A stretch of 64,000 nucleotides of DNA from Brachionus manjavacas (lineage: Eukaryota; Rotifera; Eurotatoria; Ploima; Brachionidae). Within the stretch, counting starts at the first letter, position 1. Every line of letters starts with the position of its first letter. The stretch is from contig JAHQIY010000004.1 of assembly GCA_019054805.1 (NCBI GenBank), positions 4,836,001-4,900,000 of the forward strand, read 5' to 3'. The notes below the pieces were generated by a model. The model was given only the letters and a program-made list of their open reading frames with translations. It was not told the origin of the DNA and searched no databases. Below, in pieces: positions 11,728 through 21,915 of the stretch. Position numbers and translations under genes: made by a program.

Positions 11728-13018
11728 GTGCCGGAAATTGACTTTTCACATCATATCTTCTAATATTATCTGATATCAAATGATAAAAGCTATCGGCTGA
11801 TAGTTAATTTAAAATTTAAACTAAAAATACTGAGGATATAATTTTAAATAAAAAATTTTTAACAGACAAAATATTAAATAGTGAGTAAAATAATGTATAT
11901 TTAATCAGTAAATATACTTCAGTAAATTAATTAAAAAGAAATAGCAAAAATATTTATTTTTTCAGTGAATTTTTTGAATTTTCTCAGCAAAAGTATTTTA
12001 ATCTGCAGTATAATTTATTCAGTAAAATAATTCAGAAAAATAGTAATAATTTCAAAAAAATAATTAAATGTTCAGTTAATATAATATTATTAAATCAATA
12101 AATCCATTTCAGTAAATAAGTTTAAAAGAAATAGCAAAAATATCTAATTATTCAGTAAATTTATTGTATTTTAGTTAACTGACTGGAAATTACTGTTTAA
12201 TGAGTGCTCTTTTAGCATTTTTCGAACGTCCAGGTCCACGTTTCTGCCCAATCAGGATCTGTTTAGCTACCAATGGAATAACGCAATCAGCCAATTTTAA
12301 CTGTGCAGAAACGACAAGAATGTGTTTGCATAGATGCTTCTTGGCGAAGGCGAGGCAGGAACACTTTTCTCTTAGGTAATCATCTTCGACTAGCTGGAGA
12401 CAATTTTTTTGCAGCACAAGAATCAAGTCCGTTCAGCATTTCGGGCACTTCGGATTCAGTTTCAAAAGTGCCTTGAGGGTCGTATATTTTTCCTACACCA
12501 CGCTTTTTCTTATAAACATGTGCCTCGATTTCTTCGGCTTCAACATCAGTATCATCGCTATGACAATCACTTATGCGCTGCTCAGAAGATGTCTTGGATT
12601 AGAACTTCCGCCATGATAGTATTCTAAAATGCAAATAAAAGAGTAAATTCAGACTTTTATAATTAATATTTTTCATAATTAATTTATTAATTCAATTGCC
12701 CCTTTTCTATCCGCTAGGATCGCTGATATAAAATAATATGAGGAGGCGACAAAAATGATCTAAACTGATAAGAACCAAATGAAAAAAGTCGGTAGAAACA
12801 AACTAAAAGAATAAGAGTCTACTATTACGGGACTACGTTAGTCGTTCTGCTTTGTTAATTTAGTTAAACTAAATTGAACGTATTAATATAAACTAGTATT
12901 ATTATTATTATTATTATTACTGATATCAGCTGAAAGCAATTTTCATTTTAAATCAGATCATATTATCTGAAATCAGATAATATCAGAAGGTATGATGTCA
13001 CAAGTTAATTTCCGGCAC
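11728..13018 (-). mobile_element. MULE-like DNA transposon remnant with terminal inverted repeats
   Basis: The outer ends are inverted repeats of about 50 bp beginning GTGCCGGAAATT, followed by TTATCTGAT motifs. The minus frame at 12190-12426 encodes a SWIM zinc finger (CxC..KHLCKHIL) and then GQKRGPGRSKNAKRAL, as found at the C-terminus of Mutator-like transposases. Only this end of the transposase is recognisable, so the copy is broken. No target duplication is evident. An (ATT)n microsatellite lies inside at about 12898-12922. Confidence 0.7.
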
Positions 13019-13126
13019 GGCGTGAAAATAAATTACGTTTTTTTTTGAAACTGAAAATAATATTTGAAACATTTCATTTTTTCAATATTATTTCAACATT
13101 GGATTCAAAAAAAATTTAACCAATTG

Positions 13127-14040
13127 GGGTCAACATTAAAATGTGAATTGAAGCTCACGAAAATTCGTGATCTAAAAAATTTTGTTAAGTTAGATTACAA
13201 AAATTGTGCGAACTTTTATTTCGTGATCTTCAGTTCACCTGGAAAAAAAAAGTGTGAACTATATAGATCACAAAAATATATAAAGTTAATTTTTTTCAAT
13301 TAATTAATCAATTTTATTTGTTTCTTTTTTGAGCTTTGCTTTTGTGTAACATTAGACCCCATTCTCCCTTGCACTTTTTCTCAATGCCTTGAGCCAAACA
13401 TTAGAGCACTTCCTTTGAGATACTTTGCTTTTGCAACAAGCGACTCGTCGATTTCAACACATTTCCCGGGTCCACCCAACTTAATTTGATTTTTGTCAAC
13501 ACTGGCACTGCAAACGTTTCGTAATTTACGATAGAGATTTGAAATTATATATTCGCTATTGTCAACGCCATTTGGCGTTTACATTTCAGATGCTTTTCTA
13601 ATCGGTAATTGTAGAGCCCACAATTTGATGCCTTCATTTATCAAACCAATCGGTTTTTTGAAAGAGAAAAAAAGGAATTGTATGCAATGCTTCTATATTT
13701 TGGCATTTAAAATTAGGACAGCGTAGTGCAAGTAATTGGTTTCCACTCTCATTTCTTTTCCGAATCACAATTTTAACTTTTTCTCCACATTCCAAACATG
13801 GTTGGTAGGAAATAATTCCCATCTTTTCAAATTTATCACAAATTTCTTTATTTTCCATTTTCAAAATTATTTGAAAATTAATTAATTTTAAAATAGCAAG
13901 TGAAAAAAAATTAATTAGTTCACATAAAAAAGCGCATAAAAAAAAAAGTTCACACAATTTTTGTGATCTATAGTTCACACTTTTTTTTCAAGGTGAACTG
14001 AAGATCACGAAAACGTCAGTTCACATTTTAGTGTTGCGCG
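13127..14040 (-). mobile_element. Merlin-type DNA transposon, degenerate, with 8-bp target duplication
   Basis: The element is flanked on both sides by ACCAATTG in direct orientation (13119-13126 and 14041-14048), an 8-bp target duplication as expected for Merlin. Its ends are inverted repeats (core CAACAYTAAAATGTGAA), followed by subterminal pieces with GTGATCTWYAGTTCAC palindromes. The minus strand carries a decayed transposase: a zinc-ribbon-like part near 13860 (CLECGEK, later CPNFKC), then after stops and a frame change GGPGKCVEIDESLVAKAK (about 13410-13480), the signature of the ISXO2/Merlin DDE domain. The rest of the catalytic domain is missing, so it is non-autonomous. Confidence 0.88.
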
Positions 14041-14094
14041 ACCAATTGTATTACAAATTTTTTGGAAACTTTATAAATTTTCTAAATGGGAGTT

Positions 14095-14215
14095 TATATT
14101 TTTTGAAAATCTGTTAATATTGTGTATATGGACTTTTGTAAGGCGTTTGATTAAGTACCACACATAAAGCTAATTGATAAGCGTTATCGTTATAGATTTT
14201 GTGTGCCCCTAATCA
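14095..14215 (+). mobile_element. LINE reverse transcriptase motif fragment
   Basis: Just right of the Merlin element, the + strand reads YMDFCKAFD, a reverse transcriptase motif A, followed by VPHIKLID after a stop codon. It is a short piece of a different LINE from the one that starts near 14225. Confidence 0.6.
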
Positions 14216-14224
14216 AAAGTATTG

Positions 14225-16290
14225 AAGCTTTTTTGACTATAAGAAAGCAATGAGTAGTTTAACAGTAAGAACTCGCTGTCAAAAGCTCAAGCAAAAATAT
14301 AATCAACTTACATTTGAGTTAAAGACCTCTTTAAAAAAATTCTGGAATCAAAATTGGTTTGATTTTATCAAGAAGATGGGAAAAAAAACCCTTACAAGTA
14401 GACTTTTTTGGAAAAAAAATTAATAAATTTAGAACAAAAAAAGGATCAAATTTAATCCCAAATTTGTTTTCAAATGACAAGGGATTCAAAACTAATGAAG
14501 AAAAGGAAAATGCTTTGGAGAACTCTTATCTTTAATATTTAGTCCTAATACTGATTTAATTGATACAAAGAAAGATTTCAAAATACTTAATTCTAACTCT
14601 GAATTTTTTAGAAATTATGATCAGTGTAATTTTAATGATCCAATTTGCTCAAATAAATTAATAATGGCTTTAAAAAGATTGTAAAATGAAGCGGCATCAG
14701 GACGTGACCAAATACATAATTTAATGTTAAAAAATATTCCTAGAAATTCATCAATAGAAATCACAGAACTTTTTAATTTATCTCTCAGAGAAGGTAAGGT
14801 TCCGAAAGCGTGGAAAACTTCGAAAATTACAATGATTCAAAAAAAGCCCTCTAATTTACAAGATCCTTTAAATTATAGACAAATTAGTATAACAAGTTGC
14901 TTAGGGAAGTCACTGGAACGAATAGTTTATTCAAGATTATACAATTTTTTGGAACATAATTCACTCCTTATCAGGGATCAATATGGATTTAGAAAACACC
15001 GGCGAACATCAGATAATCTATTCTTTTTAATTCAAAAAATTTTGGAATCATTTAATAGAAAAAAAAAGAGTTTGTGGCCTTTTTTTGATATTTCTAAAGC
15101 CTTCAATAGGGTTTGGCATGAGGGTTTACTTTTTAAATTGATTAAAATGAATCTACCTCATTACTTGACTAACTGGATTAGATCCTTTTTAGATAGTAGG
15201 ACATTTAAGGTAAATGTGAATGACCACTTGAGCGACGAATATCAAATAACTGCAGGTGTTTCTCAAGGCTCAGTAATTAGTCCTCTTTTATTTTGTATAT
15301 ATATTAATGACATCCCAAAAAGAAACAAAACAAATAACGAATACTCTCTGCTTTTCGCAGATGATCTAGTTACATTCTTCATTCATAAGAAAAAGGGGAA
15401 CCTAGAAAATAAGATAAATAAATACATCAGCGAACTAGAACAATGGCTTATTAAATGGAAATAGATATCAGTTGAAAAGTCGTGTTCAATAGTTTTCTCT
15501 AGGTACAAAAAAGAGAGTGATAATCTCAACTTAAAAATTTATGGAAACGGAATAATGAACCAAAAAGAAATCAAGTTTCTTGGTATAAAATTTGATTCTA
15601 AATTAAATTTTAATATATTTGCAGACGAAATTAAAGAACGCTGCAACAAAGGCTAAATATAATTAAAATACTGTTAAATAAAAAATGGGGTCTCATTCAA
15701 AACACACTAGGAAATTTAAATAAATCTTTAGTCGGATCTATTTTAGACTATTCTTTTCCTTGCTTGAATTCATTTTCTGAAAATAATATCAAAAAACTAC
15801 AAGCAATTCAGAATTCAGCAGTAAGATCTATCCTTAAGTTATAATATGATACTCCCTCCAACATCGTGCAACATGAACCTTTAAAAAACTTAAATTACTA
15901 ACAGTCTCAAATTCAGCTTTTTGAGTTGAGTGAGAGATATGTTGGGACAGGACTGAGTCATTCTTTTCCATTGGTTGTAAGACTGGTGGAGGAATGCAAA
16001 GAAGGTTTCGAATCAAGATATATTGAATACCCAACTCCATTGTGTAATTGCTACCTTACTATTTCCTCTTTTTTTCCTGAAACCTGAACTCTGTAAACAT
16101 TTGCCACATGTAACAATCTATGTCTTCTAAACTTTCATTTTTTTTTAGCTTATTTACTTTATTTTGATTTTTTTAATCTCATTTTATTAACTTTAATTTT
16201 ATTTTTTATTTTGATTTTGATTTTTTTTTTAATTTGAAGGAAGGAGCCCTAGCTCGGTACAGAAAACAAATAAATAAAAAAATAAAATAA
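14225..16290 (+). mobile_element. LINE, nearly full reverse transcriptase, degenerate
   Basis: The part before the reverse transcriptase is visible with stops (near 14290-14420, FWKKIN and IPNLFSN). A continuous frame at 14724-15464 holds the fingers and palm: NYRQISITSCLGKSLERIV, FFDISKAFN (motif A), AGVSQGSVISPLLF and the catalytic LFADD. The frame stops at 15464; the thumb continues in other frames (EIKFLGIKFDSKLNF near 15570). A GGAAGGAGCCCTAGCTCGG segment and an A-rich tail at 16261-16290 end the element. Related 3' ends occur at 11320, 20833, 29460 and 61325, so this family was active several times here. Confidence 0.85.
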
Positions 16291-16296
16291 TTAACA

Positions 16297-17205
16297 GTGC
16301 CGGAAATTAACTTGTCACATTATATCATCTGTAATTATCTGATATCAAATGATATTAGCTGTCAGTATTTTAAAAGTATTGTTTATGCATTTTTGAAATA
16401 TGTAATTTTAATTATCTTGCATTTTTCATTAATTTATCACAATCTGCACAGGGTTGAGGGTTTTCGTGTTTGCTCAAAGCTTTCTTGACCATAAACTGGG
16501 TTTCTTCAGTTGCCACTGGCATTTCTAATGCTTGTTGAGTGTACTTAGATAACTTTGCCTTAACAGTATATGAAATCAAATAATCAAAATCTGAACGCAC
16601 ATCTTCAACAGCATTAAAGTTATCATTTCGGTCTTGCCCAAAGCATTATTGTCACTTTCCTAATTTTTATCTTTCACATTTTGATCTGATTTAATATTAA
16701 AAATTTCTCGCAAATCTATCTTAAATTTTGTTTTATCTTTCAAATATATGCTACCTAAATTGTATTTTTGTGACCAGGTAAAAAATTTAAGTGACTAATA
16801 TTTTTAGAATTTGTATCATCAATTTTACTAACTTAGTCACATATTATTTGACCTGGAAAAAATATGCTGAGTCCTCTATTCGACATAAGTAACTTGGTCA
16901 CATAAGAGTCAAGATCCGAATTTTTGACTTTTTAAACGATTCGTTCTTAAATTTGTTTTTTGTTACAATTTTTTCAAGATAATACAATTTATAATAGAAT
17001 ACAAGAGTTATTTGTCGAATATGTGAAATGATTGGAAAAAAATAAACAAATCAATTTAATAAGAAAAATAAAAAAAATTCTTATTTAAATTAAAATTCTC
17101 AGTTTTTTTAAATTAAATTTTATAATTATTTTCTTTAATTTTTTTAATAATATTAGTAGATATGAAATGATATTAGCTGATAATATGAGGAAGCGACAAA
17201 AAATT
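16297..17205. mobile_element. Relative of the MULE-like element, one terminal repeat
   Basis: The left end at 16297 repeats the terminus of the element at 11728: GTGCCGGAAATTAACTT, then TTATCTGATATCAAATGATA. At 17180-17200 the motif ATATGAGGAAGCGACAAA matches ATATGAGGAGGCGACAAA at about 12738 in the first element. The interior differs and no right terminus is found, so this is a truncated or internally rearranged copy. The minus frame at 16412-16600 resembles no known protein. Confidence 0.6.
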
Positions 17206-17227
17206 ATATTGATATTTTGTTTAATAG

Positions 17228-17420
17228 GTGAAGTGAATGGCTTATAAAGTTTAATAAGGAAAAAAGTGAGGTAGTTTGCTATGGTTCCAACAATCAGAGG
17301 AGCAATTATTACTTGGAAGACTCGGAAATCAAACTTATTTAGTAATTTTCAGTAGCGATTTGAAAAATACAGCTCATATTGCAGTAGTCAAGACCGCTTT
17401 TAAAAGCATTGAGAGTCGGC
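17228..17420 (+). mobile_element. LINE fragment (end of reverse transcriptase)
   Basis: The + strand reads WLIKFNKEKSEVVCYGSNN and, beyond stops, SSDLKNTAHIA. This is the segment after the catalytic domain of a CR1-like LINE. It is cut on both sides. Confidence 0.6.
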
Positions 17421-17589
17421 GCATTTACCAATTTTTCTGGAAGCTTATTTCAGTGCTTCGCCACTCGGCTTGGGAAGAAAGTCTTCTTATTCGGCTGTTT
17501 CTGGACAGTTCTGGCCTGAGTAGCTCACTTTGTCCTTTTCTTTCTGGACCCTTCTTAAGTAGAACTAGCCATTGAATGTCGTCAATTCA

Positions 17590-18455
17590 ATTCTGTGAAA
17601 AAAACTACTGTTAGTGCGAGAGGTATTCAATGGGGATTAACTTCAAAACTTGAAGACTTAGACTTTGCGGATGATCTGATGCTAATATCTAATACAGAAG
17701 CACATATGCATATGAAGACGCAAGACTTGGCGAACAACGCTAGACCAACCGGACTCGAAATAAATGGAGCCAAAACGAAAGTTATGTGCATAAACACCAA
17801 ATTGGATACCCCGATCATCATCGATGGTACACAAATCGAGTGTGTAAATGAGTTCACATACCTAGGTAGCACTATCAGCACAACGTTGGGAACACACAGA
17901 GACATTAAGAATAGACTTGCTAAAGCAAAGAGTGTCTTTGCTAGACTCCGACCAGCATGGAAATCAAAAAGCTACAGCAAGGAAACAAAGCTTAAGCTAT
18001 ACAACAGTGTAGTAAAAGCAACATTGATGTACGGAAGTGAATGTTGGGGGATGAGTGAATCTGATAGGAAAAGCCTTAACACCTTCCACACTGGAAGCCT
18101 GCGGAGGATTCTCGGGATACACTGGCCTGAGACATTGTCAAATGCTGAGCTTTACACAAGAACAAATTCAGAACCATTAAATCAATGCATTAAGAACAAT
18201 AGGCTGCGATGGCTCGGGCATGTACTTAGAATGAAAGATACACGGATACCAAAAAGGGCCCTTCAATGGACACCTCAAGGGCGACGTAAGGTAGGACGAC
18301 CAGCAGTAACATGGAGGTCAACAATCACGAAAAAGCTCATCGAAATGGGTATGACATGGGGAGAAGCAAGGGTAAAGGCAAAAGATCGACTTGAGTGGAA
18401 ATCAAAAGTAATGACCCTATGCTCCACAAGGAGTGAATAAGGAAAAAAAAAAAAA
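17590..18455 (+). mobile_element. LINE 3' half with continuous open frame, RTE-like
   Basis: An uninterrupted frame of 281 codons (17595-18440) starts inside the palm at LDFADDLMLIS, the catalytic motif. It continues with the thumb (FTYLGSTIS, LMYGSECWGMSE) and ends with RLRWLGHVLRM and GRRKVGRPAVTWR, a C-terminal signature of RTE-like animal LINEs. The 5' part is truncated and an A run follows directly at about 18443-18455. The lack of stops suggests a recent insertion. It is a different family from the other LINE pieces here. Confidence 0.85.
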
Positions 18456-19110
18456 ATTCTGTGTTCGATCTTGTACATCTCAATCAGGTCTTCTCTCGTA
18501 CGTCGTTCTTCTAAGGACGTAAGACCAAGATTTGCGCATCTTGACTCGTAATTCTCGTTTCTCAACTTGCTTGGTATTTTTGTTGCACACCGTTGAACTT
18601 ATTCAAGTGTATTTATTTCGTTCAAGAGGTTATTTTTTTTTATTTTGATTTTTTACTTTATCTAATTACTTTTCGTATTTAAAATTTTATAAATTATTTT
18701 TTATGCTGAAAGGAGAGTGCTTTTTCTTCAAGCAGCATACCATAGATCACATTTTAATAAATAAATAAATAAATAAAGAGGTACGGTCTCCAAGTTTATA
18801 TCGCATATTCAAGATGAGGTCTAACATATGTTTTGAACAGTTTGCTCCAGATAAAAACGTCTCTTGAGACGAATGTTCTTTTCAAGAGCCCAAGTATGGA
18901 ATTGGCCTTGGCAGCTGATTTTTTCACTTGCGTTTTATATCATTGATCTTTGCTAATGAAGACACTAAGATCCTTCTCAAGAGGTGTTTTTGCGAGTGTT
19001 TGTTGGTTAATCGAATACTTAAGTCTCAGATTTTTCTTGACTAAAAGCATGACTTTATATTTATCCATATTCAGTTTAATTGGCCATAACGCAATAATTC
19101 AAGAAGTTGT
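18456..19110 (-). mobile_element. LINE C-terminal fragment, interrupted by a nested insertion
   Basis: On the minus strand, 18783-19080 reads as the end of a LINE ORF2 (SILGLLKR-like and QTWRPY segments), and 18456-18623 continues it with LGLTSLEERRTREDLIEMYK. The two parts are separated by the insertion at 18631-18775. Confidence 0.7.
18624..18782 (+). mobile_element. 145-bp 5'-truncated LINE tail with target duplication AAGAGGT
   Basis: AAGAGGT occurs at 18624-18630 and again at 18776-18782. Between them lie a T-rich stretch, a GAAAGGAGAGTGC segment resembling other LINE 3' untranslated ends in this window, and a terminal (AATA)n run. It is a very short retrotransposition event inside an older LINE fragment. 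Confidence 0.65.
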
Positions 19111-19560
19111 ATGCCTGCCTAGTTAAACCTCATTTAAAGTATGCTGTCCAAGTTTGGAATCCGATTTTAAAGAAAAACATAGTATGCATAGACGCTGTCC
19201 AAAGAAGAGCGACTAAACTTATTTTAGAATTGAGAAAATTTAACTTTGAAGAACGCCTGAGAAAGTCAAACCTTTGAGTTGAAGAAAGAAGAATAAGAGG
19301 TGACTAAACTGAGCAATTAAAGATAATAAAAAAATTTGATAAAGTTGGTAAAATCCCTTTTTTTAATTGTCGGAGCATTAAGGAGAATTCACAGTTAAGT
19401 TAAAAAAGAATAGCTTGTCAGAATTTGTTCAACTTCTTTAAAAATCAAGGAGCGAATAAGTTGAACAAGTTGCCAAACGAATTGATTGAACAAAAAAATA
19501 TAATAAACAGATTTAAAAATAAACTGAATACTTTTTTTGATTATTCTATTACCTTATTAT
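19085..19560 (+). mobile_element. LINE C-terminal fragment
   Basis: The + strand reads YACLVKPHLKYAVQVWNP, then AVQRRATKLI and later NKLPNELIEQ, the conserved end of CR1-like ORF2. Stops and frame changes are present. It abuts the previous fragment head to head. Confidence 0.7.
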
Positions 19561-19834
19561 CTATTTTTAATATTATTATTATCGCTAATAAATTCTAGGA
19601 TAGTTTTTATCATTTTGTTCTGTTCTTTTGTACTGAATTTCACAAAACCGATTCCGAATTGATTGTATTTAGTGTCAAAGAAGATTAAAAATTTAAGAAT
19701 TTATTTAAATTTTATTTAACGTTGTTATAAGCTACAATCAGCTATGGATAAGGTGTGCAAGTGGCCAAAAGAGCACCTATTGACGGTGGCTGTTAATACG
19801 ACTTACTATGAAAAGAGTTATCATTTTTATACTT

Positions 19835-19985
19835 TAGGTTAAAGTTCTACTCATTTAACTCATTTTTTTCATTTTACTCATTTTATACATTTTGCTCATT
19901 TTGCTCATTTTGCTCATTTTGCTCATTTTGCTCATTTTTCTCTTTTTATTCGTTTTACTCATTTTATACATTTTGTTCTTCGCTA
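19835..19985 (+). repeat. 9-bp tandem repeat (CTCATTTTG)n
   Basis: Five exact copies of the 9-bp unit CTCATTTTG, flanked by variants (TACATTTTG, CTCATTTTT). The reverse complement array is at 20970-21025. Confidence 0.85.
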
Positions 19986-20239
19986 GTTTGACTTAACCTT
20001 TTAAGCTTGGTTTAAAAGTATATAGAAACCATTAGTTGATCTTTGGTGTCAAAAGGTTGAATAAAATTTTTGAAAAATTGTTTGTTGGTGTTATCATTTT
20101 TATCAAAATTATTTAAAAAAGATTAAATAGTCATTGATTATTTTTTAATAAATGATTCATCAATGATTAAAAATTGATTAAAAGTAACAAAATTGAGCAC
20201 ATTATTTCCCTTCCCTGGTAATTTCAATAAACTTTTCGC

Positions 20240-20460
20240 CTATTCTATTAAAAAATAGACCCCCAAATCAAAGTTAGAGCTAATTTAATAAAAAAACCTT
20301 TACATTGTGCTTACCCAAAACCCTAAACCAGGGCTTCGCCCCGCTCCCCTTTGGCCTTAGCCGCTGTTACCTATACCTGGACAGTGATCCGGATCTCGAC
20401 TGGCTGCACCTACTTCTAATTTACATGGGTTTTAAAGAAAAAGAGGGTTTTTATTGAAAT
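20240..20460. repeat. Short dispersed repeat, diverged copy
   Basis: CTTACCCAAAACCCTAAACC followed by AGGGCTTCGCCCCG matches the modules at 34763-34980 and 37050-37266 (ACCCGAAACCCTAAACCAGG). It is GC-richer than its surroundings. The repeat class is unknown. Confidence 0.5.
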
Positions 20461-20832
20461 AGTGGAATTTTTATTAAAATTTAAAATTTTTTTTAAATTG
20501 GTTTATTTTAATTTTTTATTTTACTTATTTGTAAATCTGTCCCAAGCCTTTGCTCACTCATAATAAAATAAAAAGACTAAACATAAAAAAATAAAAAATT
20601 AATTTTTAGCTTGAAATAATAGTTTAACTAATTGATTAATTTTTGGGATTACTTATTTGAGGATTACTTGCCCGACAAAAAATTTATCGAATTATCTTTG
20701 TTTCTAGCGACACCCAGGTAAGTCAATTAGTGCTCAAATTAAGGTTAACTGTAATTTTTTGTTGCTTGTGATTAGCCATTCATCGGTATGAATAAGAAGC
20801 AGATAATTTTGCAAAATCAAATTGATTAATTC

Positions 20833-20900
20833 TAAATTATATCATGCCAATACTGACTCCGTTGTGTAATCGCCATCTTACTATTCGTTCTTTCTTTCCA
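20833..20900 (+). mobile_element. LINE 3' coding remnant
   Basis: CTCCGTTGTGTAATCGCCA and TCTTACTATT match the 3' coding end of the LINE at 14225-16290 (near 16030-16060). Only about 70 bp is left. Confidence 0.55.
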
Positions 20901-20969
20901 AAGCTAAAGACGTCTGGCGAAGTCTCTCTTTTGATTAAACTATGGTTTTTTAAAGTCAAAAACAACGAA

Positions 20970-21025
20970 TTAGGCAAAATGAGAAAAATGAGCAAAATGG
21001 GCAAAATGAGCAAAATGAGCCATAA
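20970..21025 (-). repeat. 9-bp tandem repeat, inverted partner (CAAAATGAG)n
   Basis: Five units of CAAAATGAG type (variants GAAAAATGA and GCAAAATGG). This is the reverse complement of the array at 19835-19985. The bordering sequence (AAAGTCAAA..AACGAA) also resembles the reverse complement of the border of that array, so the two may be arms of one inverted structure. Confidence 0.75.
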
Positions 21026-21622
21026 GAAATTGACATTCATATCGACAATACATGCAAAAGAGTGGTCGACTCAGCTGAATGTAGAAAAATGTAAAGTAGT
21101 TCATATTGGTAGCAATAATCCTGAGTTCGAGTACAAGATTGGTTTGAAGCCCCTGAGTAAGTCAAAATGCGAAAGAGATTTGGGTATTTACATACAGAAT
21201 AATTTAAAATGGGACACACAAGTTAAGAATGCAACAGCTAAAGCAAATAGAATGTTTGGTATAATTAGGAAAGCATTTAAGTATCCGTGCAGCGAGACTA
21301 TCAAGCTATTGTATTGTTCTATGGTTAGACCGCACCTGGAGTATGCTGTCAATGCATGGTGTCCATATTTGGAAAAGGATATAAATGAGCTTGAGAAGTT
21401 CAACGAAGAGCAACAAAATTGATTCCAGAACTGCGTGATTTGGATTATCAACAACGTTTGTCAAAGCTAGAGTTAACTAACCTGAGGACAAGAAGATTAA
21501 AGGGTGACTTAATCCAAATTTACAAAGTGGTAAATAATTACGAACAAATTGAATTTAAATAATCTTTAGAGTTATGCTTAGATAACCTCTTAGTTGCAGT
21601 TTAAACTACTACTACTACTACT
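21026..21622 (+). mobile_element. LINE 3' fragment ending in a (TAC)n microsatellite
   Basis: The frame reads LNVEKCKVVHIGSNN, CERDLGIYIQNNLKWD and MVRPHLEYAVNAWCPYL, the thumb and C-terminus of a CR1-like LINE. After a frame break near 21415 it continues with ELRDLDYQQRL and RRLKGDLIQIYK. It ends in ACTACTACTACTACTACT (about 21604-21622) rather than poly(A), as the LINE at 34986 also does. Confidence 0.8.
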
Positions 21623-21915
21623 TGTGTCCTATAAAATACCACAAATTTTACTCAAATGAATTTTAAAGAAGATTTTCTGTTTTTCTTACAGTTTCCTATG
21701 AAATTATTAAAGGACAATATATATTTTTGATTATACAGAAAATATACATTCACATCGAAATTAAAACTCAAATATTTTTCAAGCAAAATTTCCATGACGA
21801 CTAATAAAATTAAAAAATACTCTTTCTTGTTTAATTTTTTTTCTATTAAGCAATTTGATATCTCAAAAATTCATGGTCTATGTTCAATTTCTAATAAAAT
21901 TTAAATCATTTTAAA

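Noticed and set aside
17276-17575. Open frame of 99 codons
   Set aside because: It overlaps a decayed LINE piece read in another frame; the remaining residues look random.
19835-21025. CRISPR-like array
   Set aside because: The repeats are 9 bp, directly adjacent and without spacers, in a eukaryotic genome.
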